This document shows positions 9,375-18,876 of a stretch of 64,000 bases of DNA, piece after piece. The translations under genes were made by a program, and so were the position numbers. Source of the DNA: Pseudomonas sp. BGI-2 (GTDB lineage Bacteria; Pseudomonadota; Gammaproteobacteria; Pseudomonadales; Pseudomonadaceae); NCBI RefSeq assembly GCF_004310295.1, contig NZ_SISB01000007.1, positions 105,204 through 169,203 on the forward strand. The letters are read 5' to 3'. The notes under the pieces were generated by a model. That model made no database searches and was not told the DNA's origin. It saw nothing but the letters and a program-made list of their open reading frames with translations. Each line of letters starts with the position of its first letter. Position 1 is the stretch's first letter.

Positions 9375-10244
9375 ATGGACCGCGTGCGAAATTTACTGGA
9401 ACAGATCCAGAATCGCCTTGAAGACCTGAACAAGGCTGAACGCAAAGTCGCCGAAGTGATCCTGCTCAACCCACAGCAGGCCACCCGGTTCAGCATCGCC
9501 GCCCTCGCACAGGCATCCAAGGTCAGCGAGCCGACGGTCAACCGTTTCTGCCGCTCGTTCGGCGTCAGCGGCTACCCGGAACTCAAGCTTCAGTTGGCCC
9601 AGAGCCTGGCCAGTGGCGCGGCCTATGTCAGCCGTGCGGTCGAGGCCGATGACAATCCTGAAGCCTATACGAAGAAGATTTTCGGCAGCGCCATCGCTTC
9701 TTTGGACAGTGCCTTGCAGGCGCTGGATCCGAACCTGATCAGCCGCGCCGTCGACCTGTTGATCCAGGCCCGGCAGATCCACTTCTTCGGCCTCGGCGCC
9801 TCAGCCCCGGTGGCGCTGGATGCGCAGCACAAGTTCTTCCGCTTCAACCTGGCCGTCACCGCCCATGCCGACGTGCTGATGCAGCGCATGATTGCGTCGG
9901 TGGCGCATACCGGCGAGTTGTTCGTGATCATTTCCTACACCGGCCGCACTCGTGAATTGGTGGAAGTGGCGCGTATCGCCCGTGAAAACGGCGCTTCGGT
10001 GCTCGGCCTGACCGCGGAGAACTCGCCGCTGGCCAAGGCCAGTACGTTGAGCCTGAACATTCCGCTGCCGGAAGACACCGACATCTATATGCCGATGACG
10101 TCGCGGATCATTCAGTTGACCGTGCTGGATGTGCTGGCGACGGGCATGACCTTGCGCCGGGGCGTGGATTTCCAGCCGCATTTGCGCAAGATCAAAGAGA
10201 GCTTGAATGCTAGCCGGTATCCGGTTGGGGATGAGTTTAACTAG
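9375..10244 (+). CDS. hexR: HexR, RpiR-family repressor of glucose catabolism
   Basis: Transcriptional repressor that senses KDPG and controls zwf, edd and gap operons in Pseudomonas. It has 289 residues: an N-terminal RpiR helix-turn-helix (about 1-77, with [17 protein letters not shown] as recognition region) and a sugar isomerase (SIS) domain (about 120-250, with [11 protein letters not shown] and [12 protein letters not shown]). It is divergent from zwf, the classical arrangement. The ATG at 9375 is preceded by AAGGAA. Confidence 0.95.
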   Translation: MDRVRNLLEQIQNRLEDLNKAERKVAEVILLNPQQATRFSIAALAQASKVSEPTVNRFCRSFGVSGYPELKLQLAQSLASGAAYVSRAVEADDNPEAYTKKIFGSAIASLDSALQALDPNLISRAVDLLIQARQIHFFGLGASAPVALDAQHKFFRFNLAVTAHADVLMQRMIASVAHTGELFVIISYTGRTRELVEVARIARENGASVLGLTAENSPLAKASTLSLNIPLPEDTDIYMPMTSRIIQLTVLDVLATGMTLRRGVDFQPHLRKIKESLNASRYPVGDEFN

Positions 10245-10272
10245 CCCAGGATCTCTATTGCCTGTTCTGGCC

Positions 10273-10368
10273 TCTTCGCGGGCAAGCCTCGCTCCTACAG
10301 AATTTACGTCGACCACCGATTTCGCTGCCCACCGAAACCTGTAGGAGCGAGGCTTGCCCGCGAAGGCG
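10273..10368. repeat. REPIN, GTAGGAGCGAGGCTTGCC type (outward arms)
   Basis: Two REP units in inverted order relative to most copies here, about 40 bases apart. It lies between the convergent hexR and mutarotase genes. Confidence 0.85.
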
Positions 10369-10387
10369 TCAGTTGCAACACCGCGAG

Positions 10388-11242
10388 CTAAGCGCCAACC
10401 CTCGCTTGCAAACTCAAATGAGCCTTCTGCCCCGGCGCCAGGCTCAAACTGTCCGTCCCGCCGCTCGCCGCCTCGACACACACAAACTCCGAAATCTCGT
10501 TCCAACTCACCCCCAGCAACGGCCGCGAGCCGGGATGCCAGACCACCGTGTCCGCATGGTCACCGGTATCAATACACAATTCCCGCTGCCAGGCATGGTC
10601 CTTGAGCTGCAATTCCCCGTCATGCTGGAACACCCGCTGACAGCCACCGTCGACCCTCAACTCGCCTTCCTGCTGGCAAACCTGACGGTTCAACTGGTCG
10701 TAACCCTGCGCACCGTCGAGCCCAGACAGCGCTATCTCACCGACATCACCAATACGCCAATAGGCATGCAACGCCTGGCTTAATTGGCACGGCAGGCTGT
10801 CCTGATGCTCAGTGCTCAGGCGCAGATCCATGCGTTCGCCAAGGTGTGCGTGCAAGTCCACTTGCCAGTCGCAGAGTTGAAGCTGCCAATGCAGCCGCAC
10901 CCCATCGTCGTCATGGCTGCTGTCGAGCAGCTTCCAATCGATCAACCGTGCCCAGCCATGGGAAGGCCAGGCATTTTCGCTCGGATGACGGCCATACCAC
11001 GGCCAGCACACAGGCACGCCGCCACGAATCGCGCCGACTTGCGGCCACTTCGCTGCGCACCAGAGCCAGGGTTTCTGGCCCTTTGGCTGGAAGTGCAGCA
11101 ACTGCGCACCCTGCCGACTGAACACCGCCTGACACAGCGGATGGTCGATCACCAGCACATCGCGCTTCTGATAGCGCTCCCACGCAAACACCGGACGTTC
11201 GCGCAAGGATTTAAAGAAGCGTTGTAGCGGATGCTCATGCAT
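10388..11242 (-). CDS. D-hexose-6-phosphate mutarotase (YeaD-like)
   Basis: Aldose 1-epimerase-fold protein of 284 residues that probably interconverts alpha and beta anomers of glucose-6-phosphate. Visible family features are GAQLLHFQPKGQKPWLW, the GGVPVCWPWYG segment, the LSTEHQDSL region, and PGSRPLLGVSWNEISEFVCVE near the C-terminus. Its position between hexR and the glucose porin fits a supply role for Zwf. The substrate is inferred from the YeaD family; a general aldose epimerase cannot be excluded. Confidence 0.85.
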   Translation of the reverse strand: MHEHPLQRFFKSLRERPVFAWERYQKRDVLVIDHPLCQAVFSRQGAQLLHFQPKGQKPWLWCAAKWPQVGAIRGGVPVCWPWYGRHPSENAWPSHGWARLIDWKLLDSSHDDDGVRLHWQLQLCDWQVDLHAHLGERMDLRLSTEHQDSLPCQLSQALHAYWRIGDVGEIALSGLDGAQGYDQLNRQVCQQEGELRVDGGCQRVFQHDGELQLKDHAWQRELCIDTGDHADTVVWHPGSRPLLGVSWNEISEFVCVEAASGGTDSLSLAPGQKAHLSLQARVGA

Positions 11243-11281
11243 GTGCCACGGTCCTGAAAATCACCCGGGGTGCGCCGCCCC

Positions 11282-11316
11282 AAAAAAAAGCGGACAGCCA
11301 AGGCTGTCCGCAAAAA
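11282..11316 (-). terminator. Terminator of oprB
   Basis: A perfect 10-base stem GCGGACAGCC/GGCTGTCCGC with a 2-base loop is followed on the minus strand by a run of eight T. It lies 34 bases after the oprB stop. Confidence 0.9.
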
Positions 11317-11349
11317 TGCGCACATAGAGAGGAGCTTATCGCAACAGCG

Positions 11350-12696
11350 TTAGAACACCGACTGAATTTTCAGGCCGGCGACCAGCGCGTTATCGACTTC
11401 ATCGACACCGCCCGGGTGAGTGATGTATTGCAGGTTAGGACGCACGGTCAGCCAGTTGGTAACGTGGAAGCCGTAGTTGATCTCGTAGTTGTACTCAGTG
11501 TTACGCAGCGGCGCGAACAGCGGGTCCTGATAGTCAGTGACATTGTTGGAGGCGTTGACCAGCTCTGAGTTTTTCTTCACGTCATCGTTGACATGGATAC
11601 GGGCGGCACCGATACCGAAGTCATCCTTCGGACGTGCATCGAACGGGCCCTTATACACCAGCATCAGCGACTGGTAGTTGTCGACGAAGTTGGTGTCCTT
11701 GTCGTGGAACGTCGCGTTGGCTGCGATGTTCAGACCGCGGGACGCGTCACCGTTGTGGCTGGTGAGTTGTTGCTGCGCCACGAACCAGTAACCGTGCTTG
11801 CTATCGTGGCTGCGATAGGCATTACCGCTGGTTGCTGCATCATTGCCATCGGCATCCTTACGGACGTCATCGGCATTGGCCGTGCTTTTGTAGTAACCGA
11901 CACGGTACTCGCCCGGCAGGTTGCCAGGGTTAGGCAACCAGACCAGTTCGACCGGCAAGACGGTGCCCTTGGTGCCACTGCCGCTGAGCTTGAAGCCGTT
12001 GCCGTGCTCCAGTTGCGACGGGTTCTGGTTGTACGCGCCGATCTGCGCATAGAACTCAGGCGAGATGTTGTACTTCACGCGGACCGCAGCCTGCATGACC
12101 GGCCAGTTGTACCAGATGTTGGTGGCCCAGTTACCCGCTTGGGAACCGCAGAACGCCAGGTTCTGGAACTCGCAAGGGAAGGTGTTGAAGTCTTCGCCTT
12201 CGCCGAAGTAACCGGCTTTGACGTCCAGTTTGCCGTCGAGGAACTGGTGCTTGATCCACAACTGGGTCAGACGGACCATGTGGCCACGGCCGTAGACTTC
12301 CTGGGAGGAACTCAAGGTGCCGGCACGCGGGTCGCCGACACGGTCATTGGAGATGTTTTCGCCGTTACGGTTGGTGAACTGGACCTTGGCCTGGGTGTTA
12401 TCCCAGCCCCAAAGCTTTTGCAGGTCCAGCGCCACGCCCAGACCAAACTGGTCGGCGTAACGCGCGGTCTTGTCGTTGTTGTAGCCACCGTGGAGGTTGC
12501 CGCCCACTTCACCGACATAGTCCATCTTGATGTCGATGCCCTGCTCGATCAGCTTGGTCCGCTCGCCCCCCCAATCACCGGTCATCCATTCGGAATCGGC
12601 GCTGAACGCGTCAGCCGCTTGCACACTACCGGCCAGCATCATGGCCGCAACGGCTGACAACTGGCAGATAAGCTGAGCGTTGTTCTTCTTCTTCAT
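11350..12696 (-). CDS. oprB: OprB carbohydrate-selective outer-membrane porin
   Basis: Outer-membrane porin for glucose and related sugars, 448 residues. A signal peptide covers about residues 1-27 (cleavage after SVQA). The mature part begins with the OprB-type segment SEWMTGDWGGERTKL and continues as alternating beta strands ending in Phe (KIQSVF), as for beta barrels. It follows gtsD in the same direction and feeds the Gts transporter. The leader carries overlapping CA motifs, and the first codons (AAG AAG AAG AAC AAC) also fit that motif, pointing to Hfq/Crc control. Confidence 0.95.
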   Translation of the reverse strand: MKKKNNAQLICQLSAVAAMMLAGSVQAADAFSADSEWMTGDWGGERTKLIEQGIDIKMDYVGEVGGNLHGGYNNDKTARYADQFGLGVALDLQKLWGWDNTQAKVQFTNRNGENISNDRVGDPRAGTLSSSQEVYGRGHMVRLTQLWIKHQFLDGKLDVKAGYFGEGEDFNTFPCEFQNLAFCGSQAGNWATNIWYNWPVMQAAVRVKYNISPEFYAQIGAYNQNPSQLEHGNGFKLSGSGTKGTVLPVELVWLPNPGNLPGEYRVGYYKSTANADDVRKDADGNDAATSGNAYRSHDSKHGYWFVAQQQLTSHNGDASRGLNIAANATFHDKDTNFVDNYQSLMLVYKGPFDARPKDDFGIGAARIHVNDDVKKNSELVNASNNVTDYQDPLFAPLRNTEYNYEINYGFHVTNWLTVRPNLQYITHPGGVDEVDNALVAGLKIQSVF

Positions 12697-12711
12697 CCCT
12701 ACATCCTCGTT

Positions 12712-12722
12712 TTATTGTTATT
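12712..12722 (-). promoter_or_regulatory. Overlapping CA motifs in the oprB leader
   Basis: On the minus strand, AATAACAATAA contains two overlapping AAnAAnAA matches just upstream of the GAGG ribosome-binding site of oprB. This is an Hfq/Crc-type target by pattern. Confidence 0.5.
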
Positions 12723-12790
12723 AACTGTTTTTATTTAACGCGGTTACATCAGGTGCGGAGAGCGACAGGCCGCTCACCGCATATCCCCCC

Positions 12791-12860
12791 CTGTAGGAGC
12801 CAGGCTAGCCGGCGAAGGCGTCCCTGAAATCGCCTTCGCCGGCAAGCCTGGCTCCTACAG
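12791..12860. repeat. REPIN, short variant between gtsD and oprB
   Basis: Inverted arms of the form CTGTAGGAGCCAGGCTAGCC and its complement around a short centre. It lies between gtsD and oprB, so it may separate their transcripts or mRNA half-lives. Confidence 0.88.
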
Positions 12861-12870
12861 TTTTTTATCT

Positions 12871-14031
12871 TCAGCGGCCTTTGAATTGGGTGACGTTGGC
12901 GCTGTGAGTCTCGGTTTTAGGCTGACCGGCCACCCCCAGGCGTTCACCGGTCTTGGCATCAAACAACAGCACTTTCGATGGATCGAATTGCAGGGTCAGG
13001 GTCTCGCCCACGTTGGGCGCGACGTCCGGTGCCAGGCGGCAACAGACTTTGGTTTCATTGAGATTGACGAACACCAAGGTGTCGGGCCCGGTCGGTTCGG
13101 TGACCTGGACTTCGGCGCGAATGGTCGGCAAACCATTGGGCTCGCCGTTCGCCAGCACGATCTGTTCCGGGCGCAGGCCGAGGATCACTTCGCGGTCTTC
13201 AAGGCCGGCGTCCTGCATGCCCATTGGCAATTCGCAGCGCGCCTGACCACTGTCGAGCAGTGCCACCAGACGGCCGTCCTTGCGCTGCAAACGCAGGGGG
13301 ATGAAGTTCATCGGCGGCGAGCCGATGAAGCTCGCCACGAACAGGTTGGCCGGGTTGTTGTAGATGTCTTTCGGCGTACCAAACTGCTGGATGATCCCGT
13401 CCTTCATCACCGCCACTTTGTCGCCCAGGGTCATCGCTTCGATCTGGTCGTGGGTCACGTAGACCGTGGTGGTTTTCAGGCGCTGGTGCATCAGTTTCAT
13501 TTCGGTGCGCATCTCGACACGCAGCTTGGCGTCGAGGTTGGACAGCGGTTCGTCGAACAGGTAAATCTTCGGCCGACGCGCCAGGGCACGGCCCATGGCC
13601 ACGCGCTGTTGCTGACCACCGGAGAGCTGGCCGGGTTTGCGGTTGAGCAGGTGTTCGATCTGCAGCAGCTTGGACACCCGCGCCACTTCCGCTTCGATGT
13701 CGGCGGCGGGCATTTTGCGGATCTTCAAGCCAAAGGCGATGTTCTCGCGCACGCTCATGGTCGGGTACAGCGCGTAGGACTGGAACACCATGGCGATGTC
13801 GCGGTCTTTGGGGCTCATGCCGCTGACGTCCTGATCACCGATCATGATCGCGCCGCCGGTGATGGTCTCAAGGCCGGCGATGCAATTCATCAGGGTCGAC
13901 TTGCCGCAACCCGAAGGCCCGACAAGAATCAGGAACTCACCGTCCTTGATCGACAGTTCGATGTTCTTGAGGGTGTCCGGCAGGCCGGGGCCATAGGTCT
14001 TGTTTACATTGCGAAGTTCGAGCGTAGCCAT
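12871..14031 (-). CDS. gtsD: Glucose ABC transporter ATP-binding protein GtsD
   Basis: ATPase of the MalK/UgpC group that drives glucose (and mannitol-like sugar) import. It has 386 residues: Walker A GPSGCGKST (38-46), signature LSGGQQQR near 134, Walker B IYLFDEP, then a C-terminal regulatory OB-fold region typical of MalK. It starts 2 bases after the gtsC stop on the same strand and is last of the four transporter genes gtsABCD. Confidence 0.94.
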   Translation of the reverse strand: MATLELRNVNKTYGPGLPDTLKNIELSIKDGEFLILVGPSGCGKSTLMNCIAGLETITGGAIMIGDQDVSGMSPKDRDIAMVFQSYALYPTMSVRENIAFGLKIRKMPAADIEAEVARVSKLLQIEHLLNRKPGQLSGGQQQRVAMGRALARRPKIYLFDEPLSNLDAKLRVEMRTEMKLMHQRLKTTTVYVTHDQIEAMTLGDKVAVMKDGIIQQFGTPKDIYNNPANLFVASFIGSPPMNFIPLRLQRKDGRLVALLDSGQARCELPMGMQDAGLEDREVILGLRPEQIVLANGEPNGLPTIRAEVQVTEPTGPDTLVFVNLNETKVCCRLAPDVAPNVGETLTLQFDPSKVLLFDAKTGERLGVAGQPKTETHSANVTQFKGR

Positions 14032-14033
14032 GA

Positions 14034-14879
14034 TTACCCCTTGACTGCGCCGGCCGTCAGCCCGCGCACGAAATACTTGCCTGCGACCACATAGACCAGC
14101 AGGGTCGGCAGCCCGGCGATCATCGCCGCCGCCATATCAACGTTGTATTCCTTGGCCCCGGTACTGGTGTTGACCAAGTTGTTCAACGCCACCGTAATGG
14201 GTTGCGAATCACCGCTGGAGAACACCACGCCGAACAGGAAGTCGTTCCAGATCTGGGTGAACTGCCAGATCAGGCAGACCATGATGATCGGGGTGGACAT
14301 CGGCAGGATGATCAAGCGGAAGATGGTGAAGAAACCGGCGCCATCGAGACGCGCCGCCTTCACCAGCGCATCGGGAACGCTGACGTAGTAGTTACGGAAG
14401 AACAGCGTGGTGAACGCCAGGCCGTAGACCACGTGCACGAACACCAGGCCCGTGGTGGTGCTGGCCAGGCCCATCTTGCCGAGGGTGAACGAGGCCGGCA
14501 GCAGGACGGTCTGGAACGGCAGGAAGCAACCGAACAGCAGCAAACCGAAGAACAACTGCGAGCCACGGAAGCGCCACATCGACAGCACGTAGCCGTTCAG
14601 CGCACCGATGGCGGTGGAGATCATCACGGCCGGGACAGTGATCTTGATCGAGTTCCAGAAATACCCGTCGACCGTGCCCCAGGCCTTGACCCAGCCAATG
14701 CCGCTGACCACGGTCGGCCAGCTCAAAAGGTTGCCGGAGTTGATGTCTTCCGGGGTCTTGAAACTGGTCAACAGCATGACCACCAGCGGTATCAGGTAAA
14801 GGAATACCGCAAGGATCAGCACGCCATAGATCGCGATGCGACTCAGGCTGATGGAAGGTTTGGCAGCGAAACTAGTCAT
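14034..14879 (-). CDS. gtsC: Glucose ABC transporter permease GtsC
   Basis: Inner-membrane permease of 281 residues with six predicted helices of the MalG type. The cytoplasmic EAA-like loop (VPDALVKAARLDGAGFFTIF...P) contacts the ATPase. Its start overlaps the gtsB stop by 8 bases (ATGACTAG), so the two permeases are translationally coupled. Confidence 0.93.
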   Translation of the reverse strand: MTSFAAKPSISLSRIAIYGVLILAVFLYLIPLVVMLLTSFKTPEDINSGNLLSWPTVVSGIGWVKAWGTVDGYFWNSIKITVPAVMISTAIGALNGYVLSMWRFRGSQLFFGLLLFGCFLPFQTVLLPASFTLGKMGLASTTTGLVFVHVVYGLAFTTLFFRNYYVSVPDALVKAARLDGAGFFTIFRLIILPMSTPIIMVCLIWQFTQIWNDFLFGVVFSSGDSQPITVALNNLVNTSTGAKEYNVDMAAAMIAGLPTLLVYVVAGKYFVRGLTAGAVKG

Positions 14880-15780
14880 GACGCTTGGTCCTCAGCTCGG
14901 AGTACAGGTAAGGCACGATGATTGCGAGAATCGCACCGAGCATCAGAATCGCACTGGCCGAGCCCATGCCCATCTGGCCGCGGCTGAAGGTGAAGGAATA
15001 CATGAACATCGCGGGCAAGTCGGAGGAGTAACCCGGGCCGCCGGCGGTCATTGCCGCCACCAGGTCGAAACTCTTGATCGCGATGTGGGCCAGGATCATG
15101 ACTGCGCTGAAGAACACCGGGCGCAGGCTGGGCAACACCACTTTCAGGTAAATGCGCGGCATGCTCGCGCCATCGATCTGGGCGGCACGGATGATCGATT
15201 GATCAACGCCACGCAAACCAGCGAGAAACATCGCCATGATGAAGCCCGAGGCTTGCCATACCGCAGCGATTACCAGGCAATACACGACGCGATCCGGGTC
15301 GATCAGCCAGTCCAGACGAAAGCCTTCCCAGCCCCAGTCACGTAGCAATTTGTCCAGGCCCATGCCCGGGTTGAGCAGCCACTTCCAGGCAGTACCTGTG
15401 ACGATCATCGAGAGCGCCATCGGGTACAGGTAAATGGTGCGAATGAAACCTTCGCGACGAATACGCTGATCAAGAAACACTGCCAGCAGCACACCGATCA
15501 CCAGGGTGATGCCGATGAACATGCCGCCGAAAACCGCCAGGTTCTTGCTCGCTACCCACCAACGGTCGTTGTCGAACAGCCGCTGGTACTGTGCCAGACC
15601 CGCCCATTTGTAAGTCGGCAGGAAGGTCGACGTGGTGAACGACAGGATGAAGGTCCACAGGATATAGCCATAGAAGCCCACCAGGACGATGAACATGCTG
15701 GGCGCCAGCACCAGTTTGGGGAGCCAGCGCTGCAGTGCATCGAACGGCGAGGCCTTGCTGAACACAGCAACAGAACTCAT
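14872..15780 (-). CDS. gtsB: Glucose ABC transporter permease GtsB
   Basis: Inner-membrane permease of 302 residues, MalF type, partner of GtsC. Several hydrophobic helices are visible, and the EAA-like loop reads RGVDQSIIRAAQIDGASMPRIY. It is separated from gtsA by about 155 bases that contain a REPIN, while gtsB, gtsC and gtsD are tightly packed. That spacing would allow more binding protein than membrane subunits. Confidence 0.93.
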   Translation of the reverse strand: MSSVAVFSKASPFDALQRWLPKLVLAPSMFIVLVGFYGYILWTFILSFTTSTFLPTYKWAGLAQYQRLFDNDRWWVASKNLAVFGGMFIGITLVIGVLLAVFLDQRIRREGFIRTIYLYPMALSMIVTGTAWKWLLNPGMGLDKLLRDWGWEGFRLDWLIDPDRVVYCLVIAAVWQASGFIMAMFLAGLRGVDQSIIRAAQIDGASMPRIYLKVVLPSLRPVFFSAVMILAHIAIKSFDLVAAMTAGGPGYSSDLPAMFMYSFTFSRGQMGMGSASAILMLGAILAIIVPYLYSELRTKRHD

Positions 15781-15825
15781 GGGGAAATCCCGTACGAAGA
15801 GAAAAGGATTACAAGCGCTTTCCCT

Positions 15826-15916
15826 TGTGGGAGCGAGCTTGCCCGCGAGGGCGTCGTGTCAGTTGATACATCTGTTACCTGACACACCGCTTTCGCGAGC
15901 AAGCCCGCTCCCACAG
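15826..15916. repeat. REPIN, GTGGGAGCG type, between gtsA and gtsB
   Basis: Arms TGTGGGAGCGAGCTTGCC and the complement of TGTGGGAGCGGGCTTGCTC are about 40 bases apart. It lies inside the gts operon, directly after the binding-protein gene. Confidence 0.9.
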
Positions 15917-15935
15917 GGGCCTGCGCGGCTAACGG

Positions 15936-17237
15936 TTACTTGGCAGCTTTGACGGCAGTGCCCAGTTGCTTGGCGGCAGTCGCAGGATCGGCTTTCGGAT
16001 CGTTGATGAAGTTGGTCACCACATCAAAGAACGCGCCTTGCACCGCCAACGTGGTCGCCATGTTGTGCGCCATGCTCGGTTGCAGGCCGCCGGACTTGGC
16101 GTCCGCCAGGAAGTCCTTGGCAGCGGTCTGGGCGCAGGAGTCGAAACCGTACTTGCCCATGTCGCTCAGCATGTCGATTCGAACCGGAATCGAGCCCTTG
16201 TTGATGCTGAAGACTTTCTGGAAGTTCTCACCCAGCACGACCTTGGCAATGTCCTGCTGAGCGGCAGCAGTGCCCTTGTCTTTCTGCTTGAACACGGCCA
16301 GGGAGTCGATGTTGTAGGTGAAGGCCTTGTCGGTGCCCGGGAAGGCTACGCACTCGTAGTCCTTGCCAGCGACTTTCTTGGCCGCTGTCCACTCGCTCTT
16401 GGCCCAGTCACCCATGATCTGCATGCCGGCCTTGCCGTTGATGACCTTGGCCGCTTCCAGGTTCCAGTCCTGGCCCTTGCCGTCGGCGTCCATGTAGGTC
16501 GCGACTTTCTTCAGTTCGGTCAGCGCCTTGACCATTTCAGGACCGGTCAGTGCAGCGTTGTCCAGGTCTACCAGAGCTTTCTTGTAGCCGTCGACGCCCA
16601 TGACCGAAAGGACCACCGCTTCGAACACGGTGCTGTCCTGCCAAGGCTGGCCGCCGTGGGCAAGGGCAATGAAGCCCGCTGCCTTGAGCTTGTCACCGGC
16701 TGCGTAGAATTCCTCAAGGGTGGTTGGCGCTTTCTCGATGCCGGCTTTCTTGAAGACTTCCGGGTTGATCCACAGCCAGTTGACGCGGTGAATGTTCACC
16801 GGCACGGCCACGTAGTCACCCTCATACTTCACGGTATCGGAGACTTTCTTGTCGAGCAGGCTGTCCCACTTCTCTGTTTTGGCAGCGTCTTTCAAGACGT
16901 CGGTGTCGAGCAGACCGGTAGACGCCCATTCCTGAATGTCCGGGCCTTTGATCTGCGCTACGCCCGGCGGGTTACCGGCAACGGCGCGGCTTTTGAGTAC
17001 GGTCATGGCCGTAGCACCGCCACCACCGGCGACTGCACCGTCCTTCCAGGTGAAACCGTCTTTTTCGACTTGGGCCTTGAGGACATCGACGGCAGCTTTT
17101 TCGCCACCAGAGGTCCACCAGTGAACGACTTCTACCGAACCTTTGGAATCGGCGGCAAGCGCACTGACAGGGAATGCAGAAACAGGGAGCAATGAGGCAA
17201 GAGAAATGACAGTAGCGAGGCGAGAAATCGCATTCAT
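15936..17237 (-). CDS. gtsA: Glucose ABC transporter periplasmic binding protein GtsA
   Basis: Sugar-binding protein of 433 residues that delivers glucose to GtsBC. A signal peptide covers about residues 1-28 (cleavage near SALA). The mature start [20 protein letters not shown] is characteristic of family 1 solute-binding proteins. The start at 17237 has AAAGG eight bases upstream. AACAACAA (17253-17260) sits just before that site, a likely Hfq/Crc target. It is first in gtsABCD-oprB. Confidence 0.95.
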   Translation of the reverse strand: MNAISRLATVISLASLLPVSAFPVSALAADSKGSVEVVHWWTSGGEKAAVDVLKAQVEKDGFTWKDGAVAGGGGATAMTVLKSRAVAGNPPGVAQIKGPDIQEWASTGLLDTDVLKDAAKTEKWDSLLDKKVSDTVKYEGDYVAVPVNIHRVNWLWINPEVFKKAGIEKAPTTLEEFYAAGDKLKAAGFIALAHGGQPWQDSTVFEAVVLSVMGVDGYKKALVDLDNAALTGPEMVKALTELKKVATYMDADGKGQDWNLEAAKVINGKAGMQIMGDWAKSEWTAAKKVAGKDYECVAFPGTDKAFTYNIDSLAVFKQKDKGTAAAQQDIAKVVLGENFQKVFSINKGSIPVRIDMLSDMGKYGFDSCAQTAAKDFLADAKSGGLQPSMAHNMATTLAVQGAFFDVVTNFINDPKADPATAAKQLGTAVKAAK

Positions 17238-17252
17238 CTAGAATTACCTTTC

Positions 17253-17260
17253 TTGTTGTT
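17253..17260 (-). promoter_or_regulatory. CA motif in the gtsA leader
   Basis: AACAACAA fits AAnAAnAA exactly and ends 2 bases before the ribosome-binding site of gtsA. Hfq/Crc binding is inferred. Confidence 0.55.
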
Positions 17261-17354
17261 ATGCATGCAAGTCTGGTGCTTGCGCTGCATAGGATTTTAA
17301 ACAGGAGTTATCCCCTCGCAGGTAACGAAGGGACGCTTAAATGTCACCACATGG

Positions 17355-18614
17355 TTACACAGGAGCGCTCTGGGACTTCTGCCCCAAGGCAGTCGCCATG
17401 CTCGGAGCCAACGGCAGGCGCGGAATCAGAACGGCTTGCCAAGCGTGATACAGATCGGGTTTGCCGGCCCAGATATCGGCGCTCGGGCGGTTTTGCGGAT
17501 CGAGTTCATGGTGCCAACTGCCATCGCAGCGGTCGATGAAATGACTGTCACAGAATTCCCAGAACAGTCGGTACCAGGTTTCGTATTGCTCGTCGCCCGT
17601 GCGTTTAAGCAGCGCGCTGGCGGCAGCGCTGGCTTCGCAATGGGTCCAGTGCAAGCGATGACGAACCACCGCTCGATTGTCCCAGTCCAGGGTGTAGACA
17701 ATCCCGGGCAGCCCGTCGACATCCCAGCCGTGACGGCAATTGTGATCGAAGAGTTTCTGCGCGTCGGTGGCCAGCCAACCCGGCGTGAGCATCCCGGCCT
17801 GAACCCGCGCGGCTTCGAGGTGCAGCAACAGCCGCGCCCATTCGAAACCGTGACCTGGCGTGGTGCCGTAGGGGCGGAAGCCGTCGGCCGGGTTGTCATG
17901 GTTGTACTCGCGCAGCGGTTGCCAGTCGCGATCGAAATGCTCGACCACCAGGTAATCGTTGGCGGCAGCGTGAACATGAATCACTCGTTCAACGATGCGT
18001 TGAGCGCGGCACAGCCAGCGGTTGTCTTCGGTGACATCGGCCAAGGCGAGAAAGGCTTCGGTGGCGTGCATGTTGCTGTTGGCGCCGCGGTAGGCTTCTT
18101 CGCCGCTCCAGTCGCGATCAAAGGATTCGCGCATGGCACCCTCCTCCTCGCTCCAGAAGTGCGTGTCGATGATATTTATCGCATCGTCGAGCAACGCTTG
18201 TGCACCAGGGCGCCGGGCGACCACTGCGGAACTGGCGGCCAGCGCAACGAAGGCATGCAGGTAAGCGGCCTTACCGGTGTTGCCGTCGCGATGATGGGCG
18301 ACTGCAAACCAGCCACCGTGTTCGGCATCGCGTAACGGGCCGCTGAGCGCTTTTATGCCGTGATCGACCAGCTCGGCAAAACCCGGCAAGCCCTGGATGT
18401 GCGCCATGGCGAAGCTGTGGGTCATGCGTGCGGTGTTCATGGTTTCGGCTTGGGCGTTGGCCGCCAGGCGGCCCTTTTCGTCGAGATTGCCGAAGCCTTC
18501 GGCAAGCTTTGAAGCCTTGGCAAACGCCAGCAGGCGCAAGCCTTCGGCGGCGAGCCATTGCTGGTGGGCAGGTGCGTTGAGCCAACTGCTGAAAGCAGGT
18601 TGGAAGGTGTCCAT
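17355..18614 (-). CDS. AGE-family sugar isomerase/epimerase (mannose isomerase-like)
   Basis: Protein of 419 residues with the (alpha/alpha)6-barrel N-acylglucosamine 2-epimerase family signature. Conserved pieces are HAFVALAASS (near 130), NSNMHATEAFLAL, TPGHGFEWARLLLHL, and HCEASAAASALL; the His residues are the expected catalytic acid/base groups. Members interconvert mannose and fructose, or glucose epimers; the substrate here is not decided. It sits between gtsA and gtrS, so it is probably expressed with sugar uptake. AACAACAA in its leader suggests catabolite control. Confidence 0.85.
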   Translation of the reverse strand: MDTFQPAFSSWLNAPAHQQWLAAEGLRLLAFAKASKLAEGFGNLDEKGRLAANAQAETMNTARMTHSFAMAHIQGLPGFAELVDHGIKALSGPLRDAEHGGWFAVAHHRDGNTGKAAYLHAFVALAASSAVVARRPGAQALLDDAINIIDTHFWSEEEGAMRESFDRDWSGEEAYRGANSNMHATEAFLALADVTEDNRWLCRAQRIVERVIHVHAAANDYLVVEHFDRDWQPLREYNHDNPADGFRPYGTTPGHGFEWARLLLHLEAARVQAGMLTPGWLATDAQKLFDHNCRHGWDVDGLPGIVYTLDWDNRAVVRHRLHWTHCEASAAASALLKRTGDEQYETWYRLFWEFCDSHFIDRCDGSWHHELDPQNRPSADIWAGKPDLYHAWQAVLIPRLPLAPSMATALGQKSQSAPV

Positions 18615-18626
18615 GGGGTGCCTTTT

Positions 18627-18634
18627 TTGTTGTT
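18627..18634 (-). promoter_or_regulatory. CA motif in the AGE isomerase leader
   Basis: AACAACAA precedes an AAAAAAGG ribosome-binding site for the isomerase gene, the same layout as at gtsA. Confidence 0.5.
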
Positions 18635-18741
18635 ATGACTGGGGGCAGTCTAAACAACGGGCGGGGGCGGGCTTGTAACGAAGGGGGCGTGTTATGTCAC
18701 TGGGTTGTGACATTCACCCCGATTCTGTGGCGAGTGATGAC

Positions 18742-18876
18742 CTGTGGTGAGGGGATTTATCCCCGTTCGGCTGCGAAGCAGTCGTAAAAAACTGCCACCT
18801 CTTTTCTTCAGGTAAACCGCGGTGACTGTTTTGGGAGCGCTTCGCACTCCAACGGGGATAAATCCCCTCGCCACAG
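18742..18876. repeat. Inverted repeat of a second REPIN class (GAGGGGATTTATCCCC)
   Basis: GAGGGGATTTATCCCCGTT (18749-18767) and its exact complement (18851-18869) are flanked by CTGTGG and CCACAG. The sequence is unrelated to the other repeats here. Its end touches the gtrS stop codon. The 262-base gap between the isomerase and gtrS holds nothing else I can identify. Confidence 0.85.
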
